From CAYTTA01 sp964440655 (GTDB lineage Bacteria > Bacteroidota > Rhodothermia > Balneolales > Balneolaceae), in the NCBI GenBank assembly GCA_964440655.1, contig CAYTTA010000007.1:1-58726 (forward strand): a stretch of DNA of 58,726 bases. The letters are read 5' to 3'. Below, piece by piece: positions 33,972 to 42,163 of the stretch. The notes below the pieces were generated by a model, which saw only the letters and a program-made list of their open reading frames with translations, made no database searches and was not told the origin of the DNA. Position 1 is the first letter of the stretch. Each line of letters starts with the position of its first letter. Both the position numbers and the translations under genes were made by a program.

Positions 33972-33983
33972 TCCGCTCATCGG

Positions 33984-34433
33984 GTGTGCACCATAACCGG
34001 CCTTCCCAACCCAATTTTACTTTCTTTGGAAAAGTCGTCGATTGAAACCATTCTGATTGCGGACGATCTCTCTCTGAACCGGACTCTTGTCCGTGTGATG
34101 CTCAAGCCGTACGGATGTCGTTTTGAAGAGGCGGAGAACGGTTCCGAAGCCCTTGAAATAATCCGCCGGAAAAGGCCCGATCTGGTTCTGATGGATATCA
34201 TGATGCCGGTAATGGATGGATTTGAAGCCGTCCGGTCTATCCGGGAGGAACTTGGAGAAGAGCCATGGCTGCCGGTGATCGCAATTACCGCCCGGGAGGG
34301 CGAGAAGGAGCTGGATGAGATCCTCTCGGCCGGCTTTGACGGATGCCTCTACAAACCGCTTGAAGAGGAGGTGCTGCTCCGGGTGATCCGGGAAATTGCT
34401 GAGGGTGCCGGCCGGGTCAGTTACGGACGGTGA
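33984..34433 (+). CDS. Single-domain response regulator (CheY-like receiver)
   Basis: The protein is a receiver domain with no output domain. The acidic pocket is D27-D28 in ILIADDLS, the phosphorylation site is D71 in LVLMDIMMPVMDG, and the switch residues are T102 (AITAREG) and K124 (YKPLEEE). The start is uncertain. GTG at 33984 gives 18 residues before the domain, and TTG at 34026 gives four. No histidine kinase lies in the window, but an Hpt-like protein is encoded about 3.5 kb away. The 3' end overlaps the convergent HD gene by 17 bases, so antisense transcription is possible. Confidence 0.85.
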   Translation: MCTITGLPNPILLSLEKSSIETILIADDLSLNRTLVRVMLKPYGCRFEEAENGSEALEIIRRKRPDLVLMDIMMPVMDGFEAVRSIREELGEEPWLPVIAITAREGEKELDEILSAGFDGCLYKPLEEEVLLRVIREIAEGAGRVSYGR

Positions 34434-35676
34434 CCTCTTTCAGGTGGACCAGGTAGGGTTTGACCACCGGCTGGGTCAACGCAATGATGTTCTTCGTATC
34501 CGCCGCCCGGGAGAATTCGATCACCTTGTTGTCCTCATCCAGAATCCAGATTCCCTCATTCTCATACTTGTACGCTTCGCTGTAGCTCTGGTCGAGCTTG
34601 TAGTACCAGGTGAGTGACTCATCATCGTGAGGGAGTTTCTTCCTGCGCAGCTCGTTGCGTGTCTGTTCTCTGACTCTCTCCAGCAGGCGGTTCCCAGGTT
34701 TGCGGTCCAGAAAGGAGGTCCGGAAGAGACCCCGGTTCAGAAAACGGTGGCAGAGATCCGACAGGATCGGATCCCGGGCATCGAGCCAGGCCTTGATGCT
34801 CTGCCAGACATCGTGATCGTCCAGACGCATGTACATGGAGATCATCTCTCTTCCGATCGTTTTCCGCGCCGAAGGCCGCTCGCTCAGGAACCAGGCCATG
34901 GGTTCGGAAGGCTGAGGGAGTTTTTCCCCCTGGTCGATCAGCCACCGTACCCGACGGAAGATGGACTTGAGCAGGGTGTCGGCGGAGAGGACCGTCTTGT
35001 GCAGATAGACCTGCATGTACATGAGACGCCGGGAGAGGATGTAGTTTTCGATGGCGTAGATCCCTTTCTTCTCGATCACGATGTTGCCCCGGAACACCCG
35101 CATGGTCTTCAGGATCCGGTCAATCCCGACCGAACCCTCGGAGACCCCGGTAAAGAAGCTGTCCCGTTTCAGGTAGTCGAGCCGGTCGATATCGAGCTGG
35201 GAGGAGATGAGCTGATGGAGAAATTTTTTGGGATAGCGGTCGGTAAATATGGAGATGGCCGTCTCCAGAGCCCCGTCGAACTCCCGGTTCAGCTCCTCCA
35301 TGATCGCCAGGCTCATCATCTCATGGTTGAAATCTCCGATGAGCGTGTGCTCGAGCGTGTGAGAGAGGGGGCCGTGTCCGACGTCATGAAGCAGGATGGA
35401 GATCAGGGTGCCTTCTATTTCAGCATGGCTCAGGGTCGTATCCTTCTCCTGCAGATTTTTCAGCACCCGCTGTCCGAGTTCCAGCGCTCCGATGGCGTGG
35501 GAGAAGCGGGAGTGCTCGGCAGCCGGGAAAACAAGATAGCCCAGACCGAGCTGCCGGATCCGTCGCAGGCGCTGAAGCCATGGATGGTCGATCAGTTTCA
35601 GGATGATCCCTTTGGGCACGGAGATGAAACCGTGTACCGGATCATTGAAGATCTTGTACTGGCTGCTCTTGTCCAT
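34417..35676 (-). CDS. HD-domain phosphohydrolase, SAMHD1/dNTPase-like
   Basis: The 419-residue protein opens DPVHGFISVP and has the metal ligands of the SAMHD1-like HD family: H60 in RFSHAIGALEL, H97-D98 in LLHDVGHGPLSH and a later Asp in LDIDRLDYLKRD. Family members hydrolyse dNTPs to nucleosides and triphosphate, but substrates vary and this subgroup is not well characterised. The C-terminal 150 residues are helical and charged, with a final beta-rich segment. The stop overlaps the response regulator by 17 bases tail to tail. It is 16 bases after the M42 peptidase gene. Confidence 0.85.
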   Translation of the reverse strand: MDKSSQYKIFNDPVHGFISVPKGIILKLIDHPWLQRLRRIRQLGLGYLVFPAAEHSRFSHAIGALELGQRVLKNLQEKDTTLSHAEIEGTLISILLHDVGHGPLSHTLEHTLIGDFNHEMMSLAIMEELNREFDGALETAISIFTDRYPKKFLHQLISSQLDIDRLDYLKRDSFFTGVSEGSVGIDRILKTMRVFRGNIVIEKKGIYAIENYILSRRLMYMQVYLHKTVLSADTLLKSIFRRVRWLIDQGEKLPQPSEPMAWFLSERPSARKTIGREMISMYMRLDDHDVWQSIKAWLDARDPILSDLCHRFLNRGLFRTSFLDRKPGNRLLERVREQTRNELRRKKLPHDDESLTWYYKLDQSYSEAYKYENEGIWILDEDNKVIEFSRAADTKNIIALTQPVVKPYLVHLKEVTVRN

Positions 35677-35692
35677 CCCTGATCTATCCGCC

Positions 35693-36769
35693 TCAGAGTA
35701 CGGTGAACGACTGGTCGGGCTCCATGGCGAGAACCGTCTCGGTCATAAGCTCAATAAGGTTCTCGATGTCGCGGATCGAGGCGGTCTCCACCGGTGAGTG
35801 CATGTAGCGCAGCGGAAGCGAGATCAGGGCGCTCGGTATTCCTGTCCGCTGGTAAAAGATGCTGTCTGTATCGGTGCCGGTCCGGATGCTGGTCGCTTCG
35901 TGCTGAATCGGGATCTCCTTTTCAGACGCCGTCTTCTCGATCAGTTCGACCAGACGGATGTGGTTGGCTCCTCCGTGCTGTACACTGGGACCTTCTCCCA
36001 GTTTCACCTTTCCGAACTCCCGATGGTCGATTCCCGGTGTATCAGTGGCGTGGGTCACATCGGTCACAAGAGCAGCATCGGGCATGAGCCGGTAGGCCAT
36101 CATCCGGGCACCATATCCTCCCACTTCCTCCTGGACGGCGTTGAGCGCCATAACATTCACTTTCAGCTCCTTTCGTGCCTCATGAAGCCGTTTCATCACC
36201 TGGGCGATGACAAAACCTCCGATCCGGTTGTCCAGTGCCCTTGCCGTGATGATCTCATCGTTCAGAATGTCGAGATCGTCCACATAAGTGACCGCATCGC
36301 CGATCCGTACCATGGAAAGAGCCTCTTCCCGGCTGGACGCGCCGATATCGACATAGATCTCTTTCCAGGCGGGGGCTTTGGCTCCGCCGTTCTTGTTGTT
36401 CTGAAGGTGGATGGCGGTATTGCCTGTCACGCCGGTGACCCGGCCGTTGCGGGTGTGGATGTGAACCCTGCGGGCACGTGCGATGGTGGAGTCACTTCCG
36501 CCAAGCCGGTTCAGATAGACAAACCCCTCGTCGGAGATGTGCTGGACCACCATTCCGATCTCGTCGCAGTGTGCCTCCAGCATGACGGTCATCACATCGG
36601 GGCTGGTCTCCAGCCGGGCGACGGCAGAACCGTACGCATCGGTCTCCACACGGTCCGAATAGGACCTGACATGATTGATCCAGACTTTCTGCCCGTGGAA
36701 TTCATATCCGACTGGGCTGGGGGTGATGAGAAGTTCTTCCAGAAAGGATCGGGTCTGTTCGTCAAACAT
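35693..36769 (-). CDS. M42 family aminopeptidase
   Basis: This 358-residue metallopeptidase should trim N-terminal residues from peptides as part of a large tetrahedral oligomer. The two-metal site residues are visible in LEAHCDEIG (His), ARALDNRIGG (Asp), AVQEEVGGYGA (Glu-Glu), LVTDVTHATD (Asp) and LRYMHSPVE (His). An inserted domain at about residues 75-170 is typical of the family. There is no signal peptide, so it is cytoplasmic. Some relatives act as glutamyl aminopeptidases or endoglucanase-like proteins; specificity cannot be read here. Confidence 0.9.
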   Translation of the reverse strand: MFDEQTRSFLEELLITPSPVGYEFHGQKVWINHVRSYSDRVETDAYGSAVARLETSPDVMTVMLEAHCDEIGMVVQHISDEGFVYLNRLGGSDSTIARARRVHIHTRNGRVTGVTGNTAIHLQNNKNGGAKAPAWKEIYVDIGASSREEALSMVRIGDAVTYVDDLDILNDEIITARALDNRIGGFVIAQVMKRLHEARKELKVNVMALNAVQEEVGGYGARMMAYRLMPDAALVTDVTHATDTPGIDHREFGKVKLGEGPSVQHGGANHIRLVELIEKTASEKEIPIQHEATSIRTGTDTDSIFYQRTGIPSALISLPLRYMHSPVETASIRDIENLIELMTETVLAMEPDQSFTVL

Positions 36770-36823
36770 GGAATTTGTGTTTGGTTGAGTACGTGAGTGA
36801 AGTGGGCAGATGACAACCGCATG

Positions 36824-37843
36824 TCATTCCGGACTCCCGAAGCCGTCGGGGTTCTTCACCTGCCAGTTCCAGGTATCCCGGCACATCTGCTCCAGGGTAC
36901 GGGTGGCACGCCAGCCCAGCTCCACCTCCGCCAGCGCCGGGTCTGCCCAGGTGGAGGCTACATCTCCGGGACGTCTCTCCGTAATACGGTAGGGGATCTG
37001 CCTGCCGCTTGCCTGCTCAAAAGCCCGGACCATCTCCAGCACCGAGTATCCTTTGCCGGTCCCAAGATTGTAGGTTGTCACTCCAGGGTGGTCGAAGAGA
37101 TTCTCCCAGGCACGAAGATGGCCTAGGGCAAGATCGGTTACATGGATGTAGTCACGAACGCCGGTTCCGTCGGGCGTGGGGTAGTCGTCACCGAAAACAC
37201 GAAGTTCTTTCAGTCTCCCGGTGGCTACCTGGGCGATATAGGGCATCAGGTTGTTGGGGATTCCCCGCGGGTCTTCACCGATTTCCCCGCTCTCATGAGC
37301 CCCGACGGGGTTGAAATAGCGGAGCAGGCAGATGTTCCACTCCCGGTCGGAGTGATGCAGCTCTTTCAGGATATATTCAATCGTCAGCTTGGTGCGCCCG
37401 TAGGGATTGGTCGCCGAAAGGGGAAAATCCTCCCGTATCGGCACCTCGTGCGGATCTCCATAGACCGTGCAGGATGAACTGAAGACAAGGTTTTTCACCC
37501 CTGCTTTCTGCATGGCTTCCAGCAGGTTCAGAGTACCTGTCACATTGTTCTGATAGTAGAGAAGGGGTTTTTCGACCGATTCTCCCACCGCCTTGAGGCC
37601 GGCAAAATGGATCACCCCTTCGATCTCTCCGGTGCCAAAGAGGTCGTCAAGACCTTCGCGGTCAAGCAGATCCGTTTTCCGGAACGGACAGCTTCTTCCC
37701 GTCAGCCGCTCCACCCTCCGGAGCGATTCCTCACTGCTGTTGGAGAGGTTGTCCATGACGATCACCTCATACCCTGCATTCAGCAGTTCAAGAACCGTGT
37801 GACTTCCAATATATCCGGTACCACCCGTAACCAATATGCTCAT
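36824..37843 (-). CDS. galE: UDP-glucose 4-epimerase
   Basis: GalE interconverts UDP-glucose and UDP-galactose for cell-surface sugars. The NAD motif is ILVTGGTGYIGSHTVLELL. The catalytic Ser-Tyr-Lys set lies in FSSSCTVYGDP and NPYGRTKLTIEY. The 339-residue length and the C-terminal GWRATRTLEQMCRDTWNW are typical. Its ATG overlaps the stop of the Hpt-like gene by four bases (ATGA), an unusual partner for galE. Confidence 0.94.
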   Translation of the reverse strand: MSILVTGGTGYIGSHTVLELLNAGYEVIVMDNLSNSSEESLRRVERLTGRSCPFRKTDLLDREGLDDLFGTGEIEGVIHFAGLKAVGESVEKPLLYYQNNVTGTLNLLEAMQKAGVKNLVFSSSCTVYGDPHEVPIREDFPLSATNPYGRTKLTIEYILKELHHSDREWNICLLRYFNPVGAHESGEIGEDPRGIPNNLMPYIAQVATGRLKELRVFGDDYPTPDGTGVRDYIHVTDLALGHLRAWENLFDHPGVTTYNLGTGKGYSVLEMVRAFEQASGRQIPYRITERRPGDVASTWADPALAEVELGWRATRTLEQMCRDTWNWQVKNPDGFGSPE

Positions 37844-38286
37844 TGACGATCTGTTTCCAGACGGTTGATAATGGTTTCAAAATCCAGGATCACCCTTTTG
37901 CAGATCTCATCCACCCGTTCCGCCGACCTGGTCAGGGAACTCTCCGTAGTGAGATCCTCCTCCCGGGGGGGCGACCAGATAATCCCTGCATTTTCCAGAT
38001 CCGATTTCGAGCGTTCATACTCCTCGATAAGGTTCTCCAGACCAAGGAGCTGTGCCACCGGTCTCACCTTGTGGCCGGCCCGACGCAGGTTTTCAAGGTC
38101 CTTTTCCAGCAGGGCGCGGCGGAACTGCCCGGCAAAATCACGAAAAGTCAGAATGGATGCCCGGGCGAATTCCCGGATGTACTTCTCTTCATGAAAGAGC
38201 ATCTCGCTCACTTTTCGGAAATCAATTGTCATCTCATCCGGGGCGGGGCCGGCAGGTCCGGATCCTCTTCTCTTTGTCGGATTCAT
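37840..38286 (-). CDS. Hpt-like histidine phosphotransfer protein
   Basis: The 148-residue protein is predicted all-helical. Its centre, RRAGHKVRPVAQLLGLENL (residues 68-86), fits the Hpt motif HKxxGxAxxLG, with H72 as the candidate phosphorylated residue, although the usual Gly after the third helix turn is Pro. Such proteins relay phosphate between hybrid kinases and response regulators. A proline-rich basic N-terminus (about 18 residues) precedes the helices; an alternative ATG at 38232 would remove it. The gene overlaps galE by four bases and starts 12 bases after the thioesterase stop. A lone response regulator lies nearby. Function is inferred from the motif only. Confidence 0.6.
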   Translation of the reverse strand: MNPTKRRGSGPAGPAPDEMTIDFRKVSEMLFHEEKYIREFARASILTFRDFAGQFRRALLEKDLENLRRAGHKVRPVAQLLGLENLIEEYERSKSDLENAGIIWSPPREEDLTTESSLTRSAERVDEICKRVILDFETIINRLETDRQ

Positions 38287-38298
38287 GGAATCCGCCCG

Positions 38299-38670
38299 TC
38301 ACGGGTTGACCGGTGAGGTGACTCCATGCGGAGCCGGCCTTCCCTGTTCATCAACATGGACAAATACAATCCGGTCGATGCGGATGATCACCTGCCGGTT
38401 GAATTTGTTCCGTACCTCGCAACGGACGGTGATCGACGTTTTCCCGAAGCTGACAGTCTCCATGCCGATTTCGATGATATCCCCCTGCCGGGCAGAGCTG
38501 ACAAAATCGATTTCCGACATGAACTTGGTGACGATGTTCCGTTTGCCCAGCTGACAGCTGACAAAAATGGCGGCCTCCTCATCGATCCACGCCAGCAGGT
38601 GTCCCCCGAACAGGGTCCCGTGGGAGTTCAGATCCTGAGGCTTGACCATTTTTCTGCTGTAGAAATTCAT
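38299..38670 (-). CDS. Acyl-CoA thioesterase, hotdog fold (YciA/BFIT type)
   Basis: This 123-residue protein has the acyl-CoA thioesterase signature HGTLFGGHLLAWIDEEAA, with the Asp/Glu and His expected for catalysis, and the second half VRCEVRNKFNRQ. It should hydrolyse medium or long acyl-CoA. I chose the ATG at 38670; a TTG further upstream would add 13 residues that do not fit the family. It runs divergently from recC, with about 110 bases between starts. Confidence 0.85.
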   Translation of the reverse strand: MNFYSRKMVKPQDLNSHGTLFGGHLLAWIDEEAAIFVSCQLGKRNIVTKFMSEIDFVSSARQGDIIEIGMETVSFGKTSITVRCEVRNKFNRQVIIRIDRIVFVHVDEQGRPAPHGVTSPVNP

Positions 38671-38783
38671 ACTCGGAAGGGTTTTTGAGACAACGGCTTG
38701 AAAATACAAACTATTCGTCTAACAGCCATGGCGTTTCGTATATTGACGGCGCGCGAAGAGGGGATGACTAATCCAGAGCAATC

Positions 38784-41700
38784 ATGTACCGGTTCATCAC
38801 CAGCACCCACCTGGAAGATCTCGCCGAGGCTCTTGCACGGCATCTGAGAAGTGACCGTCCGGAAGATCCACTCCAGCCGGTCGGAATCATCGTCCCGAAC
38901 CGCGATCACGCACGGTGGCTTACTCTCCGTCTGGCCGAACACAATGGGGTGGCCGCCAATCTCCGTTTTCTGCTTCCATCGGAGTGGCTGTGGCGGCTGA
39001 TCCGGTCGATGCACCCCGATCTGCCCGATCTGCTCCCTTCCGATCCGATGCCGATGACCTGGAACATCTGGAATCTTCTCTCAGATGAGAGGGAGGTGGA
39101 GAAGATGCCTGTTCTTCGTCTCTGGCTGGAACGGCAGGGAGCGGCACGCCGGCTCCGGCAGTGGCAGCTTGCGCGGCAGATTGCATCGGTCTTCGACCAG
39201 TACCAGGTCTACCGTCCGGAAATGGTGATGCGGTGGGAGGAGACTCCGCCGGACCTATCTGTGTCGGAGAGGGCGGAAGGGTGGCAGCACTATCTCTGGA
39301 GTCGGTTAAATAAAGAGTGGAACCGACTCTTCACCAAAGGAATACAGAGCCGAGCCCGGCTTACTCATCAACTTGAAAATGCTCTCGCCGCCGGAGAGAT
39401 GGTGCCGCGGCAGCCTGTTCTTCTCTTCAACCCCGGCCCGCTCCCTCCACCGGTGCGCCGCCTTCTGGAGCGGATCGCACAACAGGGCCGGGTCATTCAC
39501 TTCGGGCTTCTGGCTACTTTCCATTTTCCCGAGAATTTCGGGGAGAAGAGCCAAGGGGGGGATCAGAATGGCGCGTTGCTTGAATCTGACCGGGATCCCG
39601 GGACAGCGCCACCGGTACGGAACACAGGGAGTCCCGGAGTTGAGAAGAGGTTACAGACAGATCTGCTTCTGCCCTCACGGCAGAGAAGTCCTCTGATGGA
39701 GGCGTTTGGAGAGGAGCAGCTTCAGCAGGTCACTCTGCTGCGGCAGTTTGCCCGGAAGAACCCCGGTTTGCTGCAGGTGGATCTGCTGCCGGAGAGGTTC
39801 CCGGGGGATCACTCGCTCGGGCGGGTTCAATCTTCCATCCGGAGGGGGGACCCGTTCCCTTCGCTGATCTCCGACGGATCGATCGTGATCCGGAGCTGTC
39901 ACAGTCCCCTGCGTGAAGTGGAAGAACTACATCAATATCTGATCGGTCTGTTTTCCAGGCACCCGGATCTGGATCCCGGGGAGATCCTGATCGTCACCCC
40001 CGATCTGGAAACCTACCGTCCCTATCTGGAGGCGGTTTTTTCGGTTGCCGAAAAAGGTCTTCCGCGTATTCCGTTTCATATTGCCGGATCGGGCAACAGA
40101 AGAAGCGACCCTGTGCGCGCTTTTCTCCGGTTGCTCGCCCTTCCCGATTCCCGTTTTGAACGGAGCGACGTGCTGGAATTTCTCAGGGAGACCGCCGTGG
40201 CGGAGCGGTTTCGGCTCTCACCCCAGGATCTGTTGCGGATCGGGGAGTGGATTGAGGAGAACCGTGTTTCATGGGGGATGGACGGCGAGCACAGGAGCCG
40301 TTTTGGACAGCCGTGCGAGGAACTTCATACATGGAGACTGGCTCTTCGAAGAGGGTGGTACGGACAGCTTGTCACCTCCAGGCCGGGTACTCTCCACAAG
40401 GAGATGCTTCTCTACCCCGATATCGTAACAACGGATGACAGGGAGCTCTGGGCGATTCTTCAAAAGGTTCTCCGTCTTCTGGATGAGGTGCGCCGGGATA
40501 TCGAAGACGACAGGACGGCGGAGGAGTGGGAGGCCGTTGTGAACAGATGGATCGGCTCGTTTCTTCCCCGGGGAAGCTCCCGTGAATCGGAAGTCCAGCA
40601 GATCCGCCTGCTTGTCCGGCAGCTGGTCCGGGAGATACATTCCGCGGGGGTGTCGGGCAAGATCCCGTACGGACTGATCCGGACCGCTCTGGAGGAGCAA
40701 CTGGAGTCGACCGCAAGCGGCAGCTCCTCCTTTACCCGGGGAGTGGTCATCCACTCCATGGTCCCGGTCCGGAGCATTCCCTTCCGGGTGGTCGCCCTTC
40801 TCGGGCTGAACGAAGAGCTCTTCCCGCGGCGTCCGGTCCGCCCGGATTATGACCTGATGGCGGGGACGGTGCGTCCGGGCGAGCGGGACCGGAAACGGGA
40901 AGACCGGAATCTCTTTCTGGAGTCGGTCATGGCGGCCGGAGAGGTTCACTACTCCAGCTACGTGGGACGGAATCAGAAGGATGATGAACCGGTTCCCCCC
41001 TCTGTCATTCTGGATGAATGGATACAACTCGTAAGCGACGCTCTTCCGGAGGGCACTAAACCGGTACGGACAGCACCGTTGACAGGTTTCTCTCCTCGCT
41101 GCTTTGTTCAGGGTGATGCGGGTGATGCGGGTGATGCGGGTGATCAGAACGGAATACCTGCTCATGCGGCTGGAGCGGCCGACGGCTCCTGGTCCATGGT
41201 CTATTTCGAGACAGCCGATCTGCTGCGGAAACCGGCCCGCCAGCGCGGGCTGCTGGTCGATCGCGAGCTGCAACCCGAACCCGGGGAGAGCGGTTCGATT
41301 CTGCTTGCCGACCTGGAACGGTACTACCGAAATCCGCTCCGGGAGTATTTCGGTCTTCTGGGAGTCCGGCTGGAGCTCGATGAAGAGGGGGAGGAGGAGG
41401 TGTTCGTCACCTCCCCACTGGACAACCACCAGCTCCATGAGCGTGTTTTTGCCTGGACCCTTGAGGGAATGCGATCTGAGGAGATGCTTTCACTGTTGCA
41501 GCAGTCAGGGCGGGTGCCGGCAGGGTGGCCGGGCCGGAAAGATCTCTACAGGATCATCGCAGCCGTACGGGAGTCGATCCGGCAGATCCGAGAAAAAGGC
41601 CATCTGCCCGGTTCGGTGAGGCGTATTGTCAGCACTCCGGTTTCGGGGGAAGTGCTGCATGGTGAGGTCCGCTCCTGGTCGGAGGAGGGAATGCTGGATC

Positions 41701-42158
41701 TTCACTTTTCCAAAGAGAACGGATCCAGACTTCTTATGAGCTGGATTCGTCACCTTATTCTCTCCCAAATGGATGAGGATTTCAATGAAACGCATGTCTT
41801 GCTGAATCTGAAAAAAAACGATGGCAATCCCGCATGGAGAAGGTTTGGAAGGGAAGAGTCGGCCGGTCAATGCCTTTCCGAGATCGTGAGACTCTATCGG
41901 GAAGGGATGAAAGAACCCCGGAGTCTCTTCCTGGAGGCTGCCTACTGCTATGCCCGGAAGATGGATGAAAGTGTGGAGGAGGCCTGGAGCGAAGCCGTCC
42001 GGAAGTGGGAGGATGAGTACTCCGCTTTTGGTGAGCGGGTGGATCCCTATACGGAATTGCTGCTGGGGCCTGACGCCGATCCCGATCCGGTCCGGATCCC
42101 TGAAGTGGCTGAACTTCTCTTTCTGCCGATGATCCGAAATCTGAACCGGAAGGGATAA
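38784..42158 (+). CDS. recC: Exodeoxyribonuclease V subunit gamma (RecC)
   Basis: RecC is the scaffold of RecBCD. It splits the DNA strands and reads the Chi signal in relatives that use one. At 1124 residues it matches E. coli RecC (1122). The start VGIIVPNRDHARWLTLRLAE and the FLLPSEWLWRLI segment are RecC-like, and the middle VVALLGLNEELFPRR is a conserved landmark. The helicase motifs are degenerate, as expected. Near residue 780 an in-frame 9-bp tandem repeat (41116-41144) encodes Asp-Ala-Gly three times. It lies in a poorly conserved linker before the C-terminal nuclease-like domain. Confidence 0.93.
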   Translation: MYRFITSTHLEDLAEALARHLRSDRPEDPLQPVGIIVPNRDHARWLTLRLAEHNGVAANLRFLLPSEWLWRLIRSMHPDLPDLLPSDPMPMTWNIWNLLSDEREVEKMPVLRLWLERQGAARRLRQWQLARQIASVFDQYQVYRPEMVMRWEETPPDLSVSERAEGWQHYLWSRLNKEWNRLFTKGIQSRARLTHQLENALAAGEMVPRQPVLLFNPGPLPPPVRRLLERIAQQGRVIHFGLLATFHFPENFGEKSQGGDQNGALLESDRDPGTAPPVRNTGSPGVEKRLQTDLLLPSRQRSPLMEAFGEEQLQQVTLLRQFARKNPGLLQVDLLPERFPGDHSLGRVQSSIRRGDPFPSLISDGSIVIRSCHSPLREVEELHQYLIGLFSRHPDLDPGEILIVTPDLETYRPYLEAVFSVAEKGLPRIPFHIAGSGNRRSDPVRAFLRLLALPDSRFERSDVLEFLRETAVAERFRLSPQDLLRIGEWIEENRVSWGMDGEHRSRFGQPCEELHTWRLALRRGWYGQLVTSRPGTLHKEMLLYPDIVTTDDRELWAILQKVLRLLDEVRRDIEDDRTAEEWEAVVNRWIGSFLPRGSSRESEVQQIRLLVRQLVREIHSAGVSGKIPYGLIRTALEEQLESTASGSSSFTRGVVIHSMVPVRSIPFRVVALLGLNEELFPRRPVRPDYDLMAGTVRPGERDRKREDRNLFLESVMAAGEVHYSSYVGRNQKDDEPVPPSVILDEWIQLVSDALPEGTKPVRTAPLTGFSPRCFVQGDAGDAGDAGDQNGIPAHAAGAADGSWSMVYFETADLLRKPARQRGLLVDRELQPEPGESGSILLADLERYYRNPLREYFGLLGVRLELDEEGEEEVFVTSPLDNHQLHERVFAWTLEGMRSEEMLSLLQQSGRVPAGWPGRKDLYRIIAAVRESIRQIREKGHLPGSVRRIVSTPVSGEVLHGEVRSWSEEGMLDLHFSKENGSRLLMSWIRHLILSQMDEDFNETHVLLNLKKNDGNPAWRRFGREESAGQCLSEIVRLYREGMKEPRSLFLEAAYCYARKMDESVEEAWSEAVRKWEDEYSAFGERVDPYTELLLGPDADPDPVRIPEVAELLFLPMIRNLNRKG

Positions 42159-42163
42159 CGGAA

